From a virus: a stretch of DNA of 40,869 nucleotides. The position numbers and the translations under genes were made by a program. The notes beneath the pieces are model-generated. The model saw only the letters and a list, made by a program, of their open reading frames with translations. It did no database searches and was not told the DNA's origin. Shown one piece after another: positions 36,751 to 40,869 of the stretch. Location of the stretch: positions 1 to 40,869 of the IMG/VR virus record IMGVR_UViG_3300035661_000143; one strand, 5' to 3'. Position 1 is the first letter of the stretch. Every line of letters begins with the position of its first letter.

Positions 36751-37640
36751 GGAGTAGAATTGGTACGGTGAGATTACCCGTCTTACAGTTGCACCTCTGA
36801 GATTATCCTAATCCTTGCGAGGACGGCCGTGTCAGCACTTTAGGTTCCTGTTCATCCACGAGAGTCTCAAAAGAGAGATCATCTCGTCTGCAACCATGGT
36901 CGCCTGTTTTAAGTGAAGGCAGTATCACTATTCCGAAGAACTACTCATCGACTTCATCCCCACTTGCCTTGCGAGCAATTCGAGTCCGCTAAGACTCTAT
37001 GATGACTCTATCAATAAACAACGTCGGCCTTGCGAGCTCTGTTGCGCTTCATTACCTTGCGGTTGAAGCATTTGACCACTTACATTCTTCAGTGAACTAG
37101 ACTTTGCTTTTTAATCGTGAAAATATTGGAATTGAACCAATGCTTTCTCCTTGAAATGGAGATTGACTACCACAGTCAATTTTCTGTTGCTACCTACTGC
37201 CCCGTGCTAGTTCAGTCGCTTCGCCCTCTTTTGGAGAACAAAATACAACACGTTGCTTACGTTTTGCCTTGCGAGCTACTCCGTCAATCTTCAAGATTTT
37301 GTGTCTCTTTCAAGAAACGAGACCCAGCATCTTTGCATTTGTGAACTACCTTTCGTTGCGACACGTCAGACTAATTTCACTATACGTTATCTATCCTCAT
37401 AAAGCTAGTTTGCATGTCAGTGAGGCTTGCGACCTCTTATCCTACAGTGTTACCCTCGGACTATCTTTCGACTAACCTAGCCGTTCTGACTATCCCCTTG
37501 GAAGAGGACACCTCGCGGTGCAGATCGTACTTGCTTGAATGAGCCATTCAACATGGTGCGGGCCTGTAGGAGGTGACCGCTTTACATACATCACTGCATG
37601 CTATTCTTAGGGGACGTCAAGCCGCCCTATTTTTAAGTAA
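36751..37640 (-). ncRNA. Large structured RNA candidate (GOLLD/ROOL-like)
   Basis: About 890 bases with no convincing gene. On the minus strand at least six hairpins end in C-GCAA-G tetraloops (near 36816, 36970, 37032, 37057, 37270 and 37430) and one in C-GAAA-G (near 37467); examples ACC-GCAA-GGT and GAGGTCGCAAGCCTC. A tRNA-Glu is embedded. Size, tetraloop density and tRNA neighbourhood recall the GOLLD and ROOL RNAs known from phages, but I cannot align it. Ends are estimates. Confidence 0.55.
37117..37185 (-). tRNA. tRNA-Glu(TTC)
   Basis: Anticodon arm TCTCC-ATTTCAA-GGAGA, D-stem GACT/AGTC, T-arm ATTGG-TTCAATT-CCAAT, acceptor GAAAAT/ATTTTC with the first pair A-A; no CCA. Sits inside the large structured RNA candidate. 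Confidence 0.8.
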
Positions 37641-37725
37641 TATTTAAAGTTTGTTTTGGAAATTCCGCAAATTTACTGTGAATAAGGTGTCTGCGCTATT
37701 TCCAAGCCTATCACCTTAAGCAAAT

Positions 37726-37799
37726 TGGTACGCCGTACAGGAATCGAACCTGTGATACACGGTTATCGGCCGCGTTTTTTGCCACTAAAATAACAGCGT
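37726..37799 (-). tRNA. tRNA-Ile(GAT) with C33
   Basis: Acceptor ACGCTGT/ACGGCGT, D-arm TTTT-AGTGGCA-AAAA, anticodon arm CGCGG-CCGATAA-CCGTG, T-arm ACAGG-TTCGATT-CCTGT, A73 and CCA. Position 33 is C instead of U. Confidence 0.85.
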
Positions 37800-37804
37800 G
37801 TAAT

Positions 37805-37879
37805 TGGTTGTCCCTGATGGTTTCGATCCATCTTTTAACGGTTATCGGCCGTTTGCCTTAGCCACTAGACGAAGGGACA
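37805..37879 (-). tRNA. tRNA-Ile(GAT), second copy with C33
   Basis: Acceptor TGTCCCT/AGGGACA, D-arm GTCT/AGGC, anticodon arm AACGG-CCGATAA-CCGTT, T-arm GATGG-ATCGAAA-CCATC (A54), A73 and CCA. Same unusual C33 loop, different body. Confidence 0.85.
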
Positions 37880-38596
37880 TTAATGTGCGAAGGTAAGCTC
37901 ATTGAGCTTGATGCGATCAAATTCAGCATAGATTTTCTTTAGCCAAGTACGAACGTATCCGCGAAGAACAAGTGAATAAGAAGCAGCAGCACCTTCATTT
38001 GTTTCATTCTCGATAAAGTGCTTGAAGGTCACGCCGATCTTTTCGACATTCTCCATAGCGAGTTCATCAAGCTTTGGAATGTCAATTGTTCCCGATCGAG
38101 GATCAGAAAAAATGGATTCCGTTGTAACCTTATCCCACTCAAAGAAGTTCGAGTTGTTGATATGATTCTTGACAAGAAAATAATGAGCAGTTGGAATTTT
38201 TTCTGCAGTGTCTTTGATTTCCGCGAGCGAAGCAAGCGTTGGACCTAAGACATGCATGACTGCAAGATTGAGTGTTTTTGACTTGACCATATCAAGCAAA
38301 CCAACATTCAGCATAGTTTCGAGTGTAGGACTCAAGAGACCTGCGCGAATATCGATAACAGTGATTGGTGTCTTTTCGAGAGTGTCGAAGACTTTCATCT
38401 GACCATCAGATGTAGTCAAGTCAACCATCTCAGTATCGTTTGAATTGAACCGCTTCAGAACTCCATTTGGAGTTTCAGTATCAAAGGCTCGAAATTTTGA
38501 ACCTTGAGCAGTCAGATATTCAAGAAGAGTTCGCGAGATAGTAGTTTTACCTACGCCGCCTTTGTCCGCGCCAACCATAATAAGTAGAGGTGTCAT
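37880..38596 (-). CDS. ParA/MinD-type ATPase
   Basis: 238 residues from MTPLLIMVGADKGGVGKTTI, which contains the deviant Walker A motif KGGVGKTT (residues 12-19). Walker B-like VIDIRAG is near residue 78; the C-terminus is helical. GGAG before the second ATG decides the start. ParA-type ATPases position DNA or protein complexes; no parB or centromere is visible here, so the role is open. Late promoter upstream. Confidence 0.85.
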   Translation of the reverse strand: MTPLLIMVGADKGGVGKTTISRTLLEYLTAQGSKFRAFDTETPNGVLKRFNSNDTEMVDLTTSDGQMKVFDTLEKTPITVIDIRAGLLSPTLETMLNVGLLDMVKSKTLNLAVMHVLGPTLASLAEIKDTAEKIPTAHYFLVKNHINNSNFFEWDKVTTESIFSDPRSGTIDIPKLDELAMENVEKIGVTFKHFIENETNEGAAASYSLVLRGYVRTWLKKIYAEFDRIKLNELTFAH

Positions 38597-38626
38597 TTGT
38601 CGCTCCATAAAGTAGTATTCATGAAC

Positions 38627-38634
38627 TATTTATG
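38627..38634 (-). promoter_or_regulatory. Late promoter CATAAATA
   Basis: CATAAATAG on the minus strand, 30 bases before the ParA-type start, in the gap after the dehydrogenase gene. Confidence 0.65.
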
Positions 38635-38641
38635 AGACAGA

Positions 38642-39196
38642 CTAACCATGTTGTATTTGTTGATTGACCAGCTTCAAAGACAATTCCATAATATGAAGGT
38701 CAGGAGGAAGACTCATCAAAAAGTCTACTGTCCTAATAATATCCATCTGGAAAAGCTTCGGAACATTCTTGCCTTCCCACACCGGAGTGTCGATAACATG
38801 AAATCGAAGCAGTGTAATTTTTGGATAGACACAATCGTTTGACTGATACATATAAGATACTTTATCCAACATCGTCTTTTCAGCCGTGTAAGTTGGAGAA
38901 TATCTTGAAGATGTCCAAGCTGAAGTGCTTGTAATATTCCAAATTGCTGATCTAGGTTTTGTGTGCCAGAATTGAGCAAGTTTCATTGTCAATTGCGTCT
39001 GCGACGTGCCTACATGAGCATTATTAATGAGAAGATCAAAGTCGCCAATTGCTTGGACCAAATTATCAAGCGCTTCAAGCTTTGAAAAATCAAATCCATT
39101 TGACCGACTAAAATTTTCTACATCATGAGATTTGCTCAAATGATCGAAGAAGATTTTACCGAGTCCGCTTGTTGCTCCAGTAATTGCAATTTTCAT
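38642..39196 (-). CDS. Short-chain dehydrogenase/reductase
   Basis: 184 residues, shorter than the usual 230-250. Cofactor loop TGATSGLGKIF (TGxxxGxG), NNAHVG, catalytic Ser in WNITSTSAW and YTAEK (YxxxK). The Rossmann core is complete; some C-terminal elements look reduced. It reduces or oxidises a small alcohol or ketone with NAD(P)H; substrate unknown. ATG chosen over an upstream TTG. Confidence 0.85.
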   Translation of the reverse strand: MKIAITGATSGLGKIFFDHLSKSHDVENFSRSNGFDFSKLEALDNLVQAIGDFDLLINNAHVGTSQTQLTMKLAQFWHTKPRSAIWNITSTSAWTSSRYSPTYTAEKTMLDKVSYMYQSNDCVYPKITLLRFHVIDTPVWEGKNVPKLFQMDIIRTVDFLMSLPPDLHIMELSLKLVNQQIQHG

Positions 39197-39211
39197 TGTC
39201 AACTTTCAAAA

Positions 39212-39284
39212 TGGCTTCGAGGGGAGGATTCGATACCTCCATAAGGCTTCGCGAAAAACTTGCTTTAACTTAAGCTACCCAGAA
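39212..39284 (-). tRNA. Degenerate tRNA, anticodon read as CGC
   Basis: Acceptor TTCTGGG/CCTCGAA with a mismatch, D-arm GCTT-AAGTTA-AAGC without GG, anticodon loop TTCGCGA in a mismatched stem, T-loop TATCGAAT one base too long; CCA encoded. Would be Ala(CGC); may be a pseudogene. Confidence 0.45.
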
Positions 39285-39359
39285 TGGTGCGTCATGAATG
39301 AATTGAACATTCGGCCACTTGCGTGTCGAGCAAGGGTTCTCCCACTGAACTAATGACGC
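39285..39359 (-). tRNA. tRNA-Val(GAC) with C33
   Basis: Acceptor GCGTCAT/ATGACGC, D-arm GTTC-AGTGGGA-GAAC, anticodon arm CTTGC-TCGACAC-GCAAG, T-arm GAATG-TTCAATT-CATTC, A73 and CCA. Position 33 is C. Confidence 0.88.
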
Positions 39360-39374
39360 GTTATTAAAATTGAG

Positions 39375-39452
39375 TGGCACGCGATGCAGGATTCGAACCC
39401 ACGATCCTGGTTTTGGAGACCAGAGCTTTAGACCAGGCTAAGCTAAACGCGC
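39375..39452 (-). tRNA. tRNA-Trp(CCA)
   Basis: Anticodon arm CTGGT-CTCCAAA-ACCAG, D-arm GCTT/AAGC, T-arm GTGGG-TTCGAAT-CCTGC, acceptor GCGCGTT/ATCGCGT with one mismatch, G73 and CCA. Confidence 0.88.
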
Positions 39453-39464
39453 ATATCAGAGAAA

Positions 39465-39541
39465 TGGTACTCTCTGTCAGAATCGAACTGACCTTCCAGG
39501 TATGTAAAACCTGTGCTTTCCCAGGATAGACTTAAGAGAGC
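39465..39541 (-). tRNA. tRNA-Val(TAC)
   Basis: Acceptor GCTCTCT/AGAGAGT, anticodon arm CAGGT-TTTACAT-ACCTG, T-arm GTCAG-TTCGATT-CTGAC, A73 and CCA. D-stem is weak. Confidence 0.85.
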
Positions 39542-39622
39542 ATATAGCACAGTACAAAGGGACCTTATTCCCAATCATTACAAAGGTGGACAGCACTTTC
39601 GCACTCTGTCGTACATTCAAAT

Positions 39623-39705
39623 TGGAGCGGGTGGTGAGTAACGATCTCACTATTCGGGTTACAACTCATGGACAGTGAGTTATGATCCCAGTTCACTAAG
39701 GGTCC
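39623..39705 (-). tRNA. Chimeric tRNA, Asp(GTC)-like with Gly-type 3' end
   Basis: D-arm GTGA-ACTGGGA-TCAT and anticodon arm ACTCA-CTGTCCA-TGAGT are good, but the 3' part (T-arm GTGAG-ATCGTTA-CTCAC, acceptor CACCCGC, CCA) is identical over 37 bases to that of tRNA-Gly(TCC) at 40272 and does not pair with the 5' acceptor GGACCCT. Confidence 0.5.
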
Positions 39706-39711
39706 TGGATT

Positions 39712-39787
39712 TGGTACTAGACTTCGGATTCGAACCAAATGCTCACGCTTCACAGGCGCGCCACCTTTGCCATCGAGTATATCTAGC
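39712..39787 (-). tRNA. tRNA-His(GTG)
   Basis: Acceptor GCTAGAT/GTCTAGT, anticodon arm CGCGC-CTGTGAA-GCGTG, T-arm TTTGG-TTCGAAT-CCGAA, A73 and CCA. D-stem has one mismatch. Confidence 0.85.
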
Positions 39788-39873
39788 ATGAAATTGATAT
39801 GCCACGTTTTCTCACCCACTGAGTGTTTACAGCAGTAGAGAACATTTAGTTTCCCGGCATAACGGAAATTCTT

Positions 39874-39940
39874 TGGTGCTTCATCAAGGAGTCGAACCTG
39901 CGCTGCAAGCTTCCAAAGCTCACCGACTTCCGTAATCTTT
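39874..39940 (-). tRNA. tRNA-Pro(TGG)-like 3' part
   Basis: Anticodon arm TGAGC-TTTGGAA-GCTTG, a T-loop TTCGACT with a poor stem, and ATGAAGC-A-CCA at the 3' end are visible, but no matching 5' acceptor or D-arm is found. Probably rearranged or decayed. Confidence 0.4.
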
Positions 39941-40266
39941 CACCCTGTTGAATTTGAAAGAGTTGCCCGATTTGAGTGAATCGCAGCTCATAAGCATATA
40001 CTGAATTTCTGCGGGTTATTAATGAGGTTCCCGCCACCTCAAACGGTACGCAATTAAGACAGAAAGCGCTGAACCATCTCAAAAGTAATCCGTCGATTTG
40101 TCTCCACACGGTGTTCCGCCCACCGACTTCCAAGGCCGGCCCTCTTCTCAAGAGGTTTGCAGAGTTGAATTTGGAGCGGGACCGAATAGTGAGCTCTGTC
40201 TTGTAACCGTTGGTGCACCATATCGGTTATAGAAGCCGAGCCACGGCCATAGTCATAGTCACGCAT
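39941..40266 (-). other. Scrambled tRNA-like region
   Basis: No gene. CACCGACTTCC occurs twice (39921 and 40121). A loop CCTC-TTGAGAA-GAGG near 40148 resembles Leu(GAG). Near 40165 a TGGAGCGGGA end precedes an inverted copy of the CCGAATAGTGAG segment found at 39645. These look like shuffled tRNA pieces. Confidence 0.45.
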
Positions 40267-40271
40267 TAAAT

Positions 40272-40346
40272 TGGAGCGGGTGGTGAGTAACGATCTCACT
40301 ATTCAGGTTTGGAAGACCCACGTGTATCCATCAACACTTCACCAGC
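40272..40346 (-). tRNA. tRNA-Gly(TCC)
   Basis: Acceptor GCTGGTG/CACCCGC (one mismatch), D-arm GTGT-TGATGGAT-ACAC, anticodon loop CTTCCAA, T-arm GTGAG-ATCGTTA-CTCAC (A54, T58), CCA encoded. Overlaps the end of the small gene upstream by 48 bases. Confidence 0.85.
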
Positions 40347-40520
40347 ATTCTTTGGTTTATAATCCAGAGGACGCGGAAGCGTGCAAACATGGATTTTATA
40401 CTTGATGTAATGGATAAAATTGCGCTTCAATTTAGTGCGCTCAAAACCGAGGTCACACCAAATACAGCCGCAGGATTTTTCCACAATCATCTTGTTCTTT
40501 TCATCAATTGAAATTATCAT
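40299..40520 (-). CDS. Small hypothetical protein ending in tRNA-Gly
   Basis: 73 residues, MIISIDEKNKMIVEKSCGCIWCD onward, with CGCIWC as a possible metal site. The last 15 codons or so are also the 5' half of tRNA-Gly(TCC). First gene after a sigma70 promoter. The ATG nearest the promoter is chosen. Confidence 0.6.
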   Translation of the reverse strand: MIISIDEKNKMIVEKSCGCIWCDLGFERTKLKRNFIHYIKYKIHVCTLPRPLDYKPKNAGEVLMDTRGSSKPE

Positions 40521-40525
40521 AGCAA

Positions 40526-40554
40526 ACTTTAACATAGAATGCTTTAATTGTCAA
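40526..40554 (-). promoter_or_regulatory. Sigma70 promoter
   Basis: TTGACA (40549-40554), 17 bases, TAAAGT (40526-40531), immediately before the small gene at 40299-40520. The 125 bases upstream to the Leu tRNA hold nothing I can call. Confidence 0.7.
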
Positions 40555-40680
40555 CTGAAAAATCTTTATAATAGTATGCTGTTTCGCTAAAAGGTCTGGC
40601 TGATCTTCACCATTTTTATGTCAAGAGACTGCCTACTCTTTAAAAGATGGCTGCTTCTAAGCCAACTTCCTAATGTAAAT

Positions 40681-40758
40681 TGGTATCCGTCGCGAGATTC
40701 GAACTCGCACTGTTCACGTTTTGAGTGTGATGCCTCCTGCCGGTTGGGCTAGACGGAC
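40681..40758 (-). tRNA. tRNA-Leu(CAA), short variable loop
   Basis: Acceptor GTCCGTC/GACGGAT, D-arm GCCC-AACCGGCAGGA-GGC, anticodon loop CTCAAAA with A31-C39 mismatch, T-arm GCGAG-TTCGAAT-CTCGC, A73 and CCA. Same body type as tRNA-Leu(AAG). Confidence 0.85.
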
Positions 40759-40764
40759 ATAATA

Positions 40765-40850
40765 TGGTACCCGCGGCGAGACTCGAACTCGCAAAAGACA
40801 CAGATTTTAAGTCTGCAGACTGTGCCGTTCGTCATTAGTCTCACGAGGGC
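40765..40850 (-). tRNA. tRNA-Leu(TAA) with extended 5' region
   Basis: Acceptor GCCCTCG/CGCGGGT (one mismatch), anticodon arm GCAGA-CTTAAAA-TCTGT, T-arm GCGAG-TTCGAGT-CTCGC, CCA encoded. Ten bases precede the D-arm GAC-GAACGGCACA-GTC, and AGAC there pairs with GTCT in the variable region. Confidence 0.75.
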
Positions 40851-40869
40851 AAAATTTCTTTTTATAAGG

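Noticed and set aside
37441-37490. AAAGATAGTCC, resembling the S element of group I introns
   Set aside because: The only R-like partner (GAACGGCTA) is 14 bases away, too close for P3 and P8, and no exons flank it. It fits better as part of the large structured RNA.
39565-40299. Several minus-strand reading frames of 80-100 codons
   Set aside because: They run through tRNAs and tRNA-like pieces in several frames without ribosome sites; the tRNA interpretation explains the sequence.

Overview
This window looks like part of the genome of a large T4-like tailed bacteriophage (myovirus type) of a Gram-negative host. The evidence is a gp43-type family B DNA polymerase, a phage GroES, a lysis cassette, many T4-style late promoters (TATAAATA, CATAAATA, GATAAATA) in front of structural genes, several consensus sigma70 promoters (TTGACA-N17-TATAAT type) in front of small early-type genes, about 35 tRNA genes, and GIY-YIG homing endonucleases. 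Almost every gene lies on the minus strand; the one clear plus-strand gene is a truncated homing endonuclease. I cannot name the host or the phage from sequence alone.

Layout by position. 1-3.1 kb: two small genes and the DNA polymerase. 3.1-5.0 kb: two membrane proteins (holin candidates) and a pesticin-like endolysin with a C-terminal membrane helix. 5.0-6.0 kb: small early genes, including a DUF3563-like protein and a zinc metallopeptidase. 6.1-19.1 kb: late structural and tail-adhesin region. It holds two proteins built from 18-residue repeats, two glycine-rich proteins, fibre-like and other structural proteins, and an unusual enzyme set (2OG-Fe(II) oxygenase, PP-loop ATPase, nitronate-monooxygenase-like FMN enzyme, methyltransferase). 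19.2-21.7 kb: TPR glycosyltransferase and small proteins. 21.7-27.4 kb: ThyX-like synthase, many small overlapping early genes, a metallophosphoesterase and a lipoprotein. 27.4-40.87 kb: a tRNA and noncoding-RNA island with homing endonucleases, IscA, GroES, RusA, a ParA-type ATPase and a short-chain dehydrogenase.

The tRNA island is the most interesting part. It contains a recognisable bacterial-type RNase P RNA (31361-31695), so the phage may bring its own tRNA-processing ribozyme. It has a long gene-free stretch (about 36.75-37.64 kb) with at least six GCAA tetraloop hairpins and an embedded tRNA-Glu, reminiscent of the large ornate phage RNAs GOLLD and ROOL. A cassette occurs six times: a tRNA without CCA, then a covarying hairpin with a late promoter inside, then a GIY-YIG endonuclease or its remains.

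Many tRNAs are structurally odd. Four arginine tRNAs have the anticodon arm where the D-loop should be and a D-loop-like AACTGGA segment in the variable region. Two leucine tRNAs appear to carry an extra helix. Fourteen have A at T-loop position 54, eight of these with T58. Three have C33 in place of the near-universal U33. Some segments look like scrambled tRNA pieces.

Likely logic: early sigma70 promoters drive small host-takeover genes and parts of the tRNA island, and late promoters drive structural and lysis genes. The hairpin elements probably keep the endonucleases and one structural gene silent on read-through early transcripts and open on late ones, as is known for I-TevI and other T4 genes.
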